Positions 44,278 through 57,185 of a stretch of DNA of 64,000 bases are shown in pieces (positions within the stretch are counted from its first letter, which is position 1; each line of letters begins with the position of its first letter). The stretch is from NCBI RefSeq assembly GCF_000143535.2, contig NC_037325.1, forward strand, positions 372,001 to 436,000, read 5' to 3'. Made by a program: the position numbers and the translations under genes. This DNA is from Botrytis cinerea B05.10. Its lineage: Eukaryota > Ascomycota > Leotiomycetes > Helotiales > Sclerotiniaceae. Below the pieces are notes generated by a model. That model worked only from the letters and a program-made list of their open reading frames with translations. It searched no databases and had not been told where the DNA came from.

Positions 44278-46664
44278 CTACAAAAGTGCATCATCACCTC
44301 TATCGCCATTAATCTTCGCCTTCGTCATCTCGCTCTGTCCAGCCACCTCCTCACTTCCCACAGTCGCCAAATACTTCTTAAAGTTATCACTCATCTCCAC
44401 CACCTTCTCAAAATGATCGCGTCTCAGTTCCACTTCCAATTTTCCGTCCTCGTTCCCGCCCTTCTTTGTCTCGGCTTCATATTCAGCCAGTGCAACTGCG
44501 GTCTGGAACGCATTGCGGATCTCACGACCATTCCATTCGATGTCTTTGAGTACATCATCTGAGAGAATGTAGCGTTTCGCAGCGCTCTTGATGGTGATCT
44601 CATGTCCACGTTCTAATCCTAACTTTGTGAAAAATTGAAGCCAGATTCTCTTACGGCCTTCGCTGTCTAGAGGGCGGTATCCAATATACACGTGAATACG
44701 AGAGAAGAAAGCCGGATCAAAGTGTCCTACACGATTTGTAGTGAGGAAGAGAATACCTCTGTAGTATTCCATGGCTCTTAAGAAGACAGATACGAGTCCG
44801 TTACGTGTGAGTTCGGAAACCTCACGACGTTCGAGATACACATCGGCTTCGTCGATTAACATGACGGCACCCCAGATTTCGGCTAATTTGAACCATTTGC
44901 TGAGGGATTCTTCCACGCGGAATTCATCGGTTCCGATATCACCGCAGGTGAGTGATAGGAGAGGTCTTGATGTGAATTCGGCTACACACTCTGCGGTGTA
45001 GGTTTTACCCGCACCAGGAGGACCGTGCAACAAGAAGATTTGTCCTTCTCCTTTGTTGGGGATAGGATCTGCTGACCAGGTGGTTTCGCTCCTACCAGCT
45101 TTCTTGGAGGAAGTGTATTTGTGAACGAGGGCTTTGATCATTTCTTGCTTTTCGTTTGGTAGAACTAAATTCTCGATAGCCGAAGTGTAGAATTTGGGAG
45201 ATTGACAGCAATCGACGTCGAGAGCTTGCCATTTCTTAGACTTGAGATCGAAGCCCATGATACGACGAGGGCAGAGGAAGTACTTGTGTCGGGAAACAAT
45301 TCCATTTGCGTCGGTCTCGGCAAGGGAGGGGGTTTCGCGAGGTTCGATATTTTCGTACCTGCCCCAGCGTGTATTGGCCGATGCAGCTAGTCGCTTTGAA
45401 TTACAATCTGTACAATTGCAGTTATAGTGTAAATCTGCAAGAATACCAGAATCGTCATCGTCGATACCGAGGACTGGAGCTGGGTGTTTTTGTGTTTCCT
45501 GCCAATCGGCATATGTGTAGAAAGCACTTTGATCAACCACAACACGACCCTCGTGGAAACGTTTTGGCTTTTGCTCAACGGGCATACTGAAACCTCTGTA
45601 ATCCATTTGTTTACCCATCAACATACTATAGAATTTCTCACCCCGATCTTCGAGCTGTTTTCGTGGAGAGAGTGCAGGATTGTTGTCGATGTAGTGGGCA
45701 GGAATAACCTTCAAAGATGTGATTTCGCGCTCGCCTTCAAATGGTGCGATGGTGACCTCATGAGATCGACGTCCAACAAATCGGCCATCAAAATCTAGAT
45801 ACCACATCTTGACTTTGAGAGGTGATGGCTGTCCTGGTCTAGTGTTCTCTGTAGAGTTTTCACACCCTTGGAGAACGAAACCGGCGCGTTGTTCGTCGAA
45901 TTGAGCGTAGACATCCATTCCTGGCTTGAACAACATCCATAACATTTCAAACGTTACTACTGGATTAGCTCTAGCATGTCGGTCATCCTCCAACTTTAGC
46001 TTCTCTTCAAAGTTATCCTCAAGATACTTCTGGAGAACGCTGATGTGGTGACTGGCTTCCGCATCATCACAATTCTCTTTGTATTCTTGAAGTTCCTTTC
46101 GGTAATGAACAAGAATTCCGTAAGGTTCCTTGATTGAGATGGTGTCTCCGAGTAAAGATTGACCAGGATAGTATTCGACAATAGATCTCAAGGCTTTCAT
46201 GATATGTGGAGAATGAATAATGAGTTCTTTCTCTTCCATGGATCGTTCGTCGAAGTCATTTTCATCTTTCATCTCTGATGACACCACATTATCATCATCT
46301 TTGTCCTTCTTGCCCTTTTTCTTTCCATAAATAGTGGGGAACCAAATCGTAACACTATATAGGACTTCTAGAATAGGTATTTCCGAATCACGATATCTTG
46401 AAAACGTTAGCATCTGATTGGAGAACGAACAATGGTATTAACATACGTGGTCTTCTTCAACTTATATGGTGCTGCCAACTCTTTTGTTCCTTTGATTTCA
46501 CCACCTACATCCTTATACTGGACTTTGTACAAGATTTCTGGGCATTTGATGTCCTCGTCCTTGCCAGCATCGCTTGATGCTTGGGTAGAAGTGGTAGCAT
46601 CCTTCTCGACCTTGACGACTACGTATTTCTCGCCATCTTTACTTGGTACCTCGTTGGCATGCAT
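44278..46664 (-). CDS. AAA ATPase with DUF7025-like N-terminal region (778 aa)
   Basis: Exon 1 46664-46447 and exon 2 46396-44278, separated by a 50-nt intron. Residues about 100-420 form the N-terminal region common to fungal AAA proteins of this class (IVEYYPGQSL, VVTFEMLWMLFKPGMDVYAQ, VKMWYLDFDGRFVGRR, YRGFSMPVEQKPKRFHEGRVVVD). A Cys-rich patch (NCNCTDCNS) precedes the ATPase core. Core motifs: Walker A GPPGAGKT, Walker B VMLIDEADVYLE, sensor-1 LFLTTNR, and an arginine-finger region FFSRIHVYIGY. The C-terminal lid has WNGREIRNAFQTAVALAEYE. Related to BCS1/CDC48-like single-AAA ATPases of unknown client. The intact motifs predict an active ATPase. No signal or membrane segment. Confidence 0.88.
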
Positions 46665-49442
46665 GATTGAGGATATTGTGAAGAGGTGAGAAGTATGTGA
46701 TCAGGTAATGCAGAGAAGAAAGAAGAAAACCGAGGAGGATGGGAAGGGATGGAGAATGGTATGAAGATCAGAATGAACTGAATACTTGGAAGCATATAAA
46801 TATAAAAAATTGGACGGTTGAAGCAGATGAGGAGATAGCAAATTTGGTGGAGGTTTGGTGGCATTTGTGGAGTACAGGTGGTGTTCACACAGGCAGCACT
46901 CGCCGCAGCAGTCAGCCCGCAGATGAGAACCACACCAGCCTTTTCCCATTCGTTAGAGATAGCAATGCATTGCCTATCCAGTTTCTTGTCCTTCCCGCAT
47001 TAGATACTTTGACTCACCGTGTTGTCTAGGCAAAGGATGAACGTTTTCATTATCGGTACATACGTGAATGTGGAGGCTCTTTGTATGCAACTAGTAGCCC
47101 TAGGTAGATTTAGTGATATATGATTGGTTCAAGCTGGTCTGGCGAAGCAGATTAGTGGATAAGTGCCTAGGATCTCCGCCATATCGCTCAGCCGTAGGTT
47201 TACGTGGGGTATCATTAATGGCCCCGAATCTCTCAATGACATCCAGCCATGGCCAGTGGTAGGTAGAATTACGAGCAAATACTGCAGTCATGATGGTGGC
47301 ATCAATTCATCTGAAATTCTCAAAAGATGAGTATTGAATTGTTCAACTTGATATAGGGCAATTGTATATTCTCGTTTCATGAGATGCCTAACATACATTG
47401 ACCTTCTCAAAGAACCTAATTACCGTTGGAACACGGGATGCTTTACAGGAATTGTTAATTAGAACCTCAAGTTGCAGAGAGCTTCAGTACAACATGTAGA
47501 TTCCTCATTCTTCCTCATTATGAGTCTTGCTGTGTTCCCACTGGTTCCTGTTTCTGTTCCACTTTCACGATGGTACTGGTGGTCCGGGCCGTCTAGCGTA
47601 TGAGTAATACCTCAATTTCACGTAAAAGGTAAGGCGGCCAACCAGATTGTGGCAATGTGGTATCAGATAGTTGTGATCGTGTTAGGATGATATATTCGCG
47701 ATCGACAACGTCGTTGCTATGCTGGCTGGAGGTATCCTCGTTCATTGTTCAGCCAGAATCCGAGGATTTTCTATGTCGTCAAACAAATTTCATGGTTACC
47801 GGTTTGGGCGAGCATTTAGCTGAATCTCAAGTCGATATCACAACTACATACAGTACTCAATATACCAGAGCCCACTTGGATATCCCAAGCATAAAGGACT
47901 CTGAACCTATCGACAAATCGATATCTTTTTGTGGAAATTTTCGCGTGCCAAAGGAAGTCGAGTGTCTCAAATGATCGGGCTATTAGTCAAAGTTATTGCG
48001 AACCTTAGCAATAACCTGGATAATGAAAATCGTCTATTCGTATCCGTTGTTCGAGCGTACAATGACCAACGATGAATCTCTCTATACAGGGAGAATGAAA
48101 GATATTGCTTTGAAAAGTACGCCTCGAGAAAGACTTATTGCTGTACCGACAAGGCTCTCACAATATATACCGGCTTGAATTGTGTAAGGAAGGTTATGCC
48201 TAGCCTTAATAACATGATGTAAATGTATAACATCGACGGTCATGAAGACCGCATAGCCAAAGATCGTTTTGTGATGACAGGAGTCTGAGGGAAATCTAAC
48301 AAAACAAATACCGGTATATGGTGCAAGAAAGCACAATATCTTGAGAGTTGCAGAGTTGTGTTGTGGCAGTGCTGGAATGGCTGAAGTACCGGCCGGGTAG
48401 AGCTAAATTTAGAGATTATCGGACCTGGACATATATTAATCCGACAGAATCTCGGCAAAACCAGTGAACTATCCCTTCATCGTCTTTCTTCCTCGCACCC
48501 TTTTATACCACGAAAAGCCATTTCCAGCCATCACTATTCTTGTAACGCACTTCAAGGAGCGCTCAACAATCCTGAAAAACCAAGGATCGAGAATTGAATC
48601 CTTTCGCGAATGCCTTCCTTCCCGTCTTGCAGATCATGCAAGCAAATAGGCTGCCCATTTATCTCGTTGGATTTACGAGCACTCCCGGTGGGCATGAACC
48701 CAATCCAGATATGTATCTAATCATTTCTATGTTAGCAAGAATTCCACGTTCTTTTACAATGTATGCCAGATCTATGCGGAATCAAAGCATTCTTATCGTG
48801 GTTGCATTCATGGTCACTTGTTGGCCCTCGACCTTGATTTCATCGATCCATTAATACGAGCAAACCTCACCAAATGTAGTGAATCTATTTTCTCCTCCAA
48901 ACTATCGTTTTGCAAATGTAACCATTATACATTACTGTGATCATAGCCTCAAAGTAGTTCTTCCTTGGAATTGGTAATCAAGCCACATAAAGTTCACAAT
49001 TTATCGTTCGTAAGCCTACGGTCCGTCCTTCTTCAGAATTCTGCATGAGTTATTTAGCCTGTCGTTTGTTATGGTTCTTCAACTTTATTTCAGAGATATA
49101 CGCCAAGTCTGACGTGCATACACTGCTGCGCCTATAATATTTCTGTTTGTCGGCGAGATATCCCACTCTATTTACTCTATTATTGGCTATGAACTTTTAA
49201 GTGTGCGCCAAACCGCAGTGAAGCGCTTAGTTGATCTTCATGGAGGGTTAACCCAAGTTGGTGAGTGATATTTAGAAAGACTCGGTCAATTTCTAGAATA
49301 TATTTAATGCTTTTTTCTCTGTTACATCCTTTGATTGAGCTGATGCTCTTCTTATCCATGCCTTACTTGAATGGATGTTTCAACTTTTGATCTTCTTTTA
49401 CCCATTTGATTTCCGGCTGGAGCATTGTCATAGTGTGATATC
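46665..49442. other. Long intergenic spacer
   Basis: About 2.8 kb. Open frames at 47657-47974 and 48464-48854 have no recognisable domain and are flanked by stops. I cannot exclude decayed gene fragments. The final 200 bases are the probable promoter of the receptor-family gene at 49443. Confidence 0.4.
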
Positions 49443-50639
49443 ATGGTCTATACTGAGTCCAGGTTTTCACATCTTTCATACTCTACCGTTGGCCATGGCA
49501 GGACGGATTCCCCAACAATTATCGATAATGCTTTCACTCCTGTATCTGGAATTGGAATTGCCATTCCCTATCCCGTTCTGCAACGAACATTCCTGTTCGA
49601 CGCCACGCCCCCACCAAGTCCAGTGTATCAAAAATTCAAATATCCCTCATCTGTCCCTCCATCGACACCACAGGGAAAAAAAGATCTTATAAACTTTGAT
49701 AAACTTCCAGAATGGAGTCAGGATAATCCTCACATTCACTCCGGATATCGACAAATATCACATTCTACTTCCACTTGTTTATACTCCTGTTTCCAAATCC
49801 ATAATGAAACTTTCAATATATGGTCTCATTTCATTCCTTGTATCTTATTCATTATTCTTGAAGGCATCATTATGTATTATCTCAATACACGTTACCCTAA
49901 TGCTACGATCAAAGATTATATCGTCTTCTCATTTTTCATTCTCTGCGCAACGATATGTCTAGGCATCTCGTCAATTTTTCACTCTCTCATTTCACATTCT
50001 CAAAAGGGTCACGATTTGTGGTTAAAACTCGATTATGTGGGAATTGTCTTTCTCATAATTGGATGCTTTATTTCAGCTGTATATATGTCTTTCTTCTGTC
50101 AACAAACTTTACAATATGCTTATTGTGGAATGGTAAGCTACCTCTCTCTTTTTCATTTCTGTATACTTATGAAATGTATAGATTTTAACAATGTCGAGCA
50201 CGGCATTAGTTTTTCTCCTCCTACCAACTTTTCAAGGTCATCGATGGCGTTCTTTCCGTGTAGTAGCTTTCTGTGCAACAGCTGTTTCGGTTCTTATTCC
50301 TTTCGTTCATACAATAGCACAGTCTGGATGGAACAAGGCCATGGAACAATCGGGTATGCCGTATTATTTCGCAGAAGCATTACTGCTTTTGGTCGGGGTC
50401 GTTTGTTTTGCTGTATGTTTTCACCTTCCCTGTCTTGAAACTGGAAGTTGAGAAAACTAATGGGTAAATAGAAACGATGGCCAGAATCGTGGATTCCAGG
50501 TAGCTTTGATCTATTGGGTAATTCGCATCAGATATTTCATCTACTGGTTGTGTTGGCTCTGGTGTTGCATTTGGTGGGACTTTTACAGGCGTTCGATTAT
50601 AATTATGTGAAAGGGGAATGTAGAGGGACTAGTTCATAA
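49443..50639 (+). CDS. Adiponectin-receptor / haemolysin-III (PAQR) membrane protein
   Basis: Exons 49443-50132, 50182-50412 and 50472-50639 give 362 residues. The first motif region HIHSGYRQ...SCFQIHNETFNIWSHFIP is the canonical PAQR start (IHNET-x-NIWSH). Next comes SIFHSLISHSQKGHDLWLKLDYVGI (Ser, His and Asp of the putative metal site), and near the C-terminus RWPESWIPGSFDLLGNSHQIFHLLVV with the paired His residues. Seven hydrophobic segments. Family knowledge: fungal Izh/PAQR proteins act in sterol, lipid and zinc homeostasis, possibly as zinc-dependent hydrolases. The cytosolic N-terminus is Pro-rich. Motif residues are all present, so it is probably functional. Confidence 0.92.
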
Positions 50640-52927
50640 GATGGGTCTGATATATGGAGTTATGGGATGGTGGGAAAGGAGAGGGTTTGTATCATAACGT
50701 TAGTGTTATATGTATATGGGCTTTGAAACGGTTGGGAAATGGGATAGGGATGTACAAATAGGGATCGATGGGTTTGGGCTGTGCTTTTTGCATCAGGAAT
50801 TTATGATGCTAATGTTGATGCGAATGTATGATGAATGGTACGATTGGAATATAGCCTTGGGTATGGATGGATGTATATTGGATTGGGTTGGGTTGGGTTG
50901 GGTTGGAAAAGACAGAGTACAAATTACATCCCCTCGAGGGATATTATTTGTGATTCACGAGGATTGGAGATGGAGGAACATGGGAATGAGGCTGAGAATG
51001 GAGAAGTTGATGCATTATGTCTTGTTCGTGAGCTGCAATGAACACACCGAAATAAGTAATCAGTGCCCCCCCTTCCACCCCCGGAAATTGACATGTGCGT
51101 CGATGCGAGTAATAGTCTCAATGAGGTTAATCCAAATTCTCGAGACCACCAAATGGCGTGCGCTTCAAGTACGAATGCAATGCAGCAGAGACGTGAGAGT
51201 AGCACATCGTATGATCTCAAACTTACGTCTCTCCCCTCTGTTTTCTCCATATATCACATGCGCAACTACGATCAACCCCATTTTACAAAAACCTCGGAGC
51301 CCAAAAGTATCGTTCAAGAAAGCTTGGGAACCCGTCCCGATCTTCCCCGTCATATCTTCTTCCATGTTCATATCCTCCGATCACGAAAATCATGACTATA
51401 ATGGAATCAGCCTGCACACGACACCCAGACATAATAAGATTAGACATATAACGCTCTAACGGACCCATATTCCCCGCGTGGGGTAAGATAATGTACGACG
51501 ACAGAACCACGGCTTCTGGAACGTGATTTCCCCCTCCGCTGTCCCGCATCCATATCCCGTACATTGAGGCTATGGGGTTTATGGAGTTGCGTACCGGATG
51601 GTAACGGGAAAATGAATTGATTCATGCCACGTTCTCATCACATGTTACAGTTGGAGTTGTGTTTTCGCGACTTCGAATGCTAGAATGCTTTTGCTAGGTA
51701 GTTTCATGTGCACTCCGTATCAGTAGCATGAGACGATGCGACTACAAGAGGAAATACGGAGAGGATGACTGGAGATGTGGTACCAATTACGTGCTTGCCC
51801 AACAAGATCGGAACACATGCCCATCAGAGTACTGGGGGAAACAAATCGGGCGCGGAAGAATCGATTGATGGTATCGTGGTCGGTATTTCTCGGTATTGGC
51901 AGTGCACTCGACTATTGGCTGGTTTTGCCTTAGAGTTTGACGATCTTTCTAGAATATACTTTGATACGACAATACTCCATGTGTTGGTGTCGGTGTATGC
52001 ACGAAGGGCGATTAAGGGTAAATAAAGGTGGGGCTGCTAAAGGTACAGCAAGGACCTACAGGAAGGACGCGGACGCCTTATGTGTGACTACCCAATGCCA
52101 TAGCCAGCCATCAAAATCAAAGATTTGGTATACATATTCCCATGATCAACGAGTGTTTCAATTTCTAAACAGAAATGAGGAGTGTTGGTCACATCCACAG
52201 CGTTTCATCAGCACATTACGTAACAAGGATTGCATTCGCTCGCTTTTCGCTCCTTATTCTCTTGCTAAGAATCGTTCTCTAGTCACACTGAGCATCACAG
52301 GCACTCTTCACTAAACCATGCCCTTCGGAATATGACTGCCATGCCAATGATAGCACGCTCGTTTTATCATTACACCGATACACGTGTCAAGAACATTTCA
52401 CAACGTGTAGCTGAAATGTCCTCGCATGTTCTGTTGGGAATGTTGGCGTTAGCCCCTGAATTCTACAAGGCATCCTCACATCACCCAAGTCCAAGTGGTC
52501 CAGGCCGAGAAAAGAACAGAAGGTAAATAAACTAATAAGATGCAAAGACATTATTATGCCCGATTCATCCTTTCAGGGCAAGATTTGCCACCTAAAGAGG
52601 CACGGTTAGTTCCGGTTGTGCAACCAATGGAATACCTATAAAGTTACATGGCACTCCTGCATTATGACATACATATATACACACTCTGGTATCTCCTGAA
52701 AGTTCTTGATACTGTATTGTGATATCATCCTCAGAGCAGATCTCAGCATCCTTATTACTTTTTATATCTCAAATCAATTCGTCACCTGAATAAAATCCAA
52801 CGTTGCTTATTATCAAGTACTCTTTTATCTAGAAGCGACTCTCTCGTATTTGTTTACTCATTCGTGTTGAATTCAGATACTTCAGTGAACAAACAAACAA
52901 AGCCTACTTGAAATTACCAAATATACC
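50640..52927. other. Intergenic spacer
   Basis: 2.3 kb with no supported gene. The long frame 50710-51459 arises from T/G-rich low-complexity sequence. A gggtt run (5 units) is at 50883-50906. Confidence 0.5.
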
Positions 52928-53294
52928 ATGGCGAAATCAACAATCTCATCTTCATATTCATCTGCACCGTCATCTTCTTCCTCATCAACACATAAAGTAG
53001 GAACCTCAAAGCCATTGTCCTCAACTTCATCCTCAAGGTAATTCCCCGAAATTTTTACTCTTTCACCTCCATCAAAATCAGCATTAACACCCTTTTAGCG
53101 CCCACCCTCCCTCTTACAAAATTCTCTCTACCCTAATCTTCCCAAACACTCCTCAAAAACATCACACGGTCGGTCGGGGCACGCCCGGCAATGGAATCAC
53201 TCCCTGGATGAACAGTGGTGATCTACGAATTCTAGGGGGCCGAAGAGGAAAATTGGATCAGGTGGATCCGGAGAGTTTGACAAGTTTCTGTTGA
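52928..53294 (+). CDS. Small Ser-rich protein (two exons, 101 aa, tentative)
   Basis: Exon 1 52928-53037 and exon 2 53099-53294; ATG in a good context (ataccATGG), donor aag|gtaatt, acceptor ccttttag|c, frame preserved. Residues 1-37 are Ser/Thr-rich (MAKSTISSSYSSAPSSSSSS). Exon 2 gives SYKILSTLIFPNTPQKHHT, GRGTPGNGITPWMNSGDLRI and ends LTSFC. No signal peptide or known domain. The splice opens 65 codons that are otherwise out of frame, which is modest support. A longer gene with further exons to the right, or chance, remains possible. Confidence 0.4.
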
Positions 53295-53799
53295 TCTTCC
53301 GACATGTGAATTATTTATCGCGGTGGGAGAAGATCAAGGGAGATGGAGAGGGAGACCATGGGAGCAAAAAGGAGGGAAATCCACGAATTTATGAATTTTA
53401 CGGGCAACGGCCTGGAGTTACGCAAATGGGAAGGAAAGAGCTGGAAAAGTGTTATTTTGGTGCATCGCATGATTTGGAAGGGCGTTCTATACCTAGCTTG
53501 AAGCTTTGCATTATCAGGTTTAGTTTTGTGGGTTACTTTGGATAGAGAGTATGTTCCATAGCATATTCTCACATTCAGATTTGGCTCAAGGTTTTGGATG
53601 GATGGATGGATATCCAGGATGGATGAATTAGCGAGGAGTTCGGAAATTGGGATGTGTTTCTATGCTTCAAACGGTTAATGAAAAGGATACCCTAAGAACA
53701 TTCTGTATGCACTAGAAGCTTTGAAATGTTCCAATCGTCTGAGACATGTAAATCTCCCCTCACATTAAGCCTCCCGATCTGCACACCATGATAGGAAGT

Positions 53800-56195
53800 A
53801 ATATCAGATCAGACATGCAACACAATCTCCAAGCCAACCTCGTAATTGCCACGACATCCATCGATATGCAACAAGTCACTGAAAATATAACAAGAAAAAT
53901 GGGGCTCTGTCATGGCATAGATTAAGATATGCAACAAAAACCATGCTAACGATTATCGATCGGTTATGCTCCATGCGCCACGAGAACAACTCACCGCTAC
54001 AACAAACACTATCTTAACTCAGCACCAACTAAAAAAAAAACTAGGTACCTAGGCTAAGATTTTGGTGCTTTTATAACACGATGCCGAGAGCTAGATATGC
54101 AACGCAACGATAGCCCAATGTATTACTTACTATAGTACTATTACAATATGTGTTCATTACACCGTGGCAGGGTCTCAAATAAGCAAGCAATAGAACTGTG
54201 AAGGTTTCGCTTCGCCTTGGTCTAGATTCCGGGTAGCAAGGTACGGTCTAACCAACTCAGTGGTTGAATCCCGCCACGGGGGTTTTCAGACATGCAACAA
54301 AAGAGTTGAATACAAGGGATTGCAAGGGCTAATAGCTGAGAATAGGGTTGGATCCCGCCACGGGGGTTTTCAGATGTGCAACAAAAGAGTTGATTGCTAG
54401 ATATGGCGAAAGCTCGAGAGACTAAAATAATAGATAGCTTTGGATCCCGCCACGCTGGATTTCAGATGTGCAACAAATCGGTATTGGATCTATAGAGCCT
54501 GTCTGTCTATATCTAGTTACATAATAGTAGTATGATGCTATGATATGCAGTGACGTAAGTAGATGTGCAACAGAGATCTAAATATAATGAATCCATAAGA
54601 ATTCCCCCCTCCCCCCCTCCCCCCCATATTCAAGATTGGAATTAAGTGGTTTCGGTTCTACCGTGGCAATATTGAGATGTGCAACAAAAGTAGCACATTC
54701 CTATTCCACCATGGCAAGCTGTCAGACACACGACAGAACTTCAAAGTCTCGATCTTAATCTATTGGGGTCCAGAAATTTTTCAGTCTCGCCTCGCCACGG
54801 TGCAGAAAGATATCTATAACAGAAATATCATATGATGTCCCACCATAAGAGAGCTTCAGATGTAAGATTACAACAAATTGTCGAATTCCCAAGACCGGTC
54901 TAGGCTTAGACAGTTCCGCCATGGTGCAATTTTAGATGATGTACAGCCACGTCCAAAACATATATTGCTTTTCTTCTGAAAAAAGATGTGAATCTGATGA
55001 GTTCCAATTCGAATCCACCACGGGATGGATACAATGAGATGCGCAATGGATACCTGTCAAAATCCTATATTCCACCATGGGATATTGGAGATTCCTATAT
55101 ATACCACACAAATCCAAATCCAAATCCAAAATTTAAATCTAGGTCAAAAGTTCCCAAGTTCCACCATGACCATATGGAGATACACAGCCAAACCTCCAAA
55201 ATCGAAAAAACAATCTCACAAACCGTCTATCCAGGGTCTAGCTAGGGTTGATATTGAAGTCCTTTCCAATTCCGTCGTGGAATCGAATCAGATATGCAAC
55301 AAGGATCTCACAACGGTCGATATCCCACCATGGAATCGAACGAAATCGAATTAGACACGCAACAAAGGTCCAGCAAGAGTCCACACCCCACCACAGAGAG
55401 TTGCAGATCGGTGCGCAGTAATCTATACATCTGAAGTAACAGGTTCGCCATCGTAGAAACTTGAGACTATATAAATATATAATTGGTCTTTGCCGTCGTA
55501 GCAATATCTCAAATATGTGACGAACGATTGAAGATCTATATTTGAAGATTTATATATATATATATATATCCAATAAGATTCCACAAGTACACGTACCGCC
55601 ATGGACGGATATCAGATATGCAACAAAACTAACTCTTCTAGATGTTCCACCGTGAAGAAAAGACCGAGAAAGAGAATATACAATAACAACCCTTCGCCCC
55701 ACTCCGCCACGGAAAAGTGTTAGGTATGCAACAAAAGTCCAAACCTAACGCACTTCCCACCGCGGCGGATCACACTCAATCCTAGTTCCAATCTAAGTTG
55801 CTACGACGGAAAGCTAGTAGCCTTAGAGATCTCGATCTAAACGGGCCTTGATTCCACCACGGGATCAGAGGGAACGCGTTGAAAAGACTGCGAAACATCA
55901 TGAATTCCACGGTGGGAGACTTAGATATGCAGCAAAAGGTCAAGAAATGAGGTAACCTGGTTCCACCGCGGGAGATCCAAATATACAATATACCGTAATT
56001 TAGAAGTCCCGCCACGGCAACCTCAGGGGCCAACAGATATCACGACGGAAAGAGTGAGATGGGACGAAAATGCCAGATGTAGTTGATGCCCCGCCGCGGG
56101 AAATTGTTAGATATGCAACAAAACTAAATCAAAGCTGTAATACAATTGCTCATCTTCCACCGCGACAGAATCTCAGATATGCAACAAAAGAGAAA
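53800..56195 (+). repeat. Degenerate satellite of tRNA-3'-end-like units
   Basis: More than 20 units, period about 45-110 bp. Each has a core ccrccrygg (variants ccgccacgg, ccaccatgg, ccgtcgtgg, ccaccgcgg) and, 10-25 bp later, a tail agatatgcaacaaaa. The least decayed units (54259-54480) read gaatcccgccacgggggttt followed by tcagacatgcaacaaaagag. Tails are seen, for example, near 53930, 54291, 54373, 54465, 54678, 55287, 55617, 55727, 56114 and 56178. Core variants differ almost entirely by transitions. A pure C/T tract (54604-54626) and a TA run (about 55552-55569) lie inside. Confidence 0.8.
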
Positions 56196-56403
56196 ATACA
56201 GCTTTGGGTCATGACATATGATTGGATACGAGATCATACATACAAGAATTTAGCGAGTCGCGTGCGTGCCGCATCTTGCGGCAGTATTCGCTCGTCTCCT
56301 TTTCTATATTCGTCTCTTTCATCCGTATCGGCCGCATCCCCTATTTCAAATCTCTCTGTGCCCGATACTATCCTCTCCATCCCCAAATCTCCCCCTCTCC
56401 CAT

Positions 56404-57185
56404 CTACCCCACAACCCTCTCCATAAACAAACATCTAGCCGTCCACACCCTCCCCTCATCATCTTTTTCGGGCCACATCCCATCCTTCATCCCCACAATC
56501 CTATATCCTCTCCTAGCATACCAATCCTGTCTCTCCACCGGCTGCTTCTTTACTTTCAGTGCCACATTCCGTTCTTCCTTCCCTGGATATTCATTCGCTA
56601 TAACTTCTAGTATTAATTTTTGCGCAGAAATCGGGGCCGAAGAAGCAAGTGTTTCCATTGTATCCATGGTTGCGCGACCTAGACCTAAGCTGCGCAAGGC
56701 GCCGGAAATATAGAGGCCGGATATTTTGTAGGTGGATGAGGGAGAGGAGGTGGGGGATGACGGTTGGACTTCGAGGGCTATGTGGCCGATGGGGAAGAAA
56801 GAGTGGGGTGGTGAGGGAGGGGTACGAGGTTGTGCGTTGAACGTTGTTGCGGAATCAATCAATGGTTCTGATTCCAAAGGGTAATGCGTGGTGTGGAGTT
56901 TGTGAAGGTCATCGCGAGAAATGGAGGTAATTGGTAGGACCTGTGGAGTATGTTAGAACTGTGGGATATTTGGGACAAAGAGATACATACGATCCATTGA
57001 AGAGTAATAGCGCCCTGTCTCTGTTTTTCGCGCCACGATTCTACGTATTCTGAGTTCCAGGTACATGCTACTCGTTGATTGAATAGCCTCTCGACATGAG
57101 ATGGAGAGTCTGGGTCCCAAGGAATGAGGTCGACTTTTGAGAATTTGGGGGAAGGGGAGGAGGGGATAATGGGTGGTATGGCCAT
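56404..57185 (-). CDS. GNAT-like acetyltransferase (243 aa)
   Basis: Exons 57185-56991 and 56940-56404, phase 0, 50-nt intron. The N-terminus is MAIPPIIPSSPSPKFSKVDL, then a short helix with WNSEYVESWREKQRQG. The core has GHIALEVQ, an ISGLYISGALRSLGLGRATM segment that fits the GNAT motif A (acetyl-CoA pyrophosphate loop, here R-S-L-G-L-G-R-A), and a late RQDWYARRGYRIVG segment, typical of motif B (Y-x-x-x-G-Y). The substrate is not predictable. It directly borders the satellite array; its stop codon lies about 210 bp from the last unit. Length fits fungal GNAT-domain proteins. Confidence 0.75.

Noticed and set aside
50710..51459. 249-residue open frame on the plus strand
   Set aside because: Arises in T/G-rich low-complexity DNA, has no domain, and reads through a gggtt run; composition is unlike the real proteins nearby.
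54163..54284. A functional tRNA gene inside the satellite
   Set aside because: A ccgtggc...gccacgg pairing and a B-box-like ggttgaatcc are present, but no A box, anticodon arm or consistent spacing can be folded; treated as tRNA-derived at most.
53800..56195. CRISPR array
   Set aside because: Eukaryotic context, no exact repeats, irregular spacing and no cas genes.
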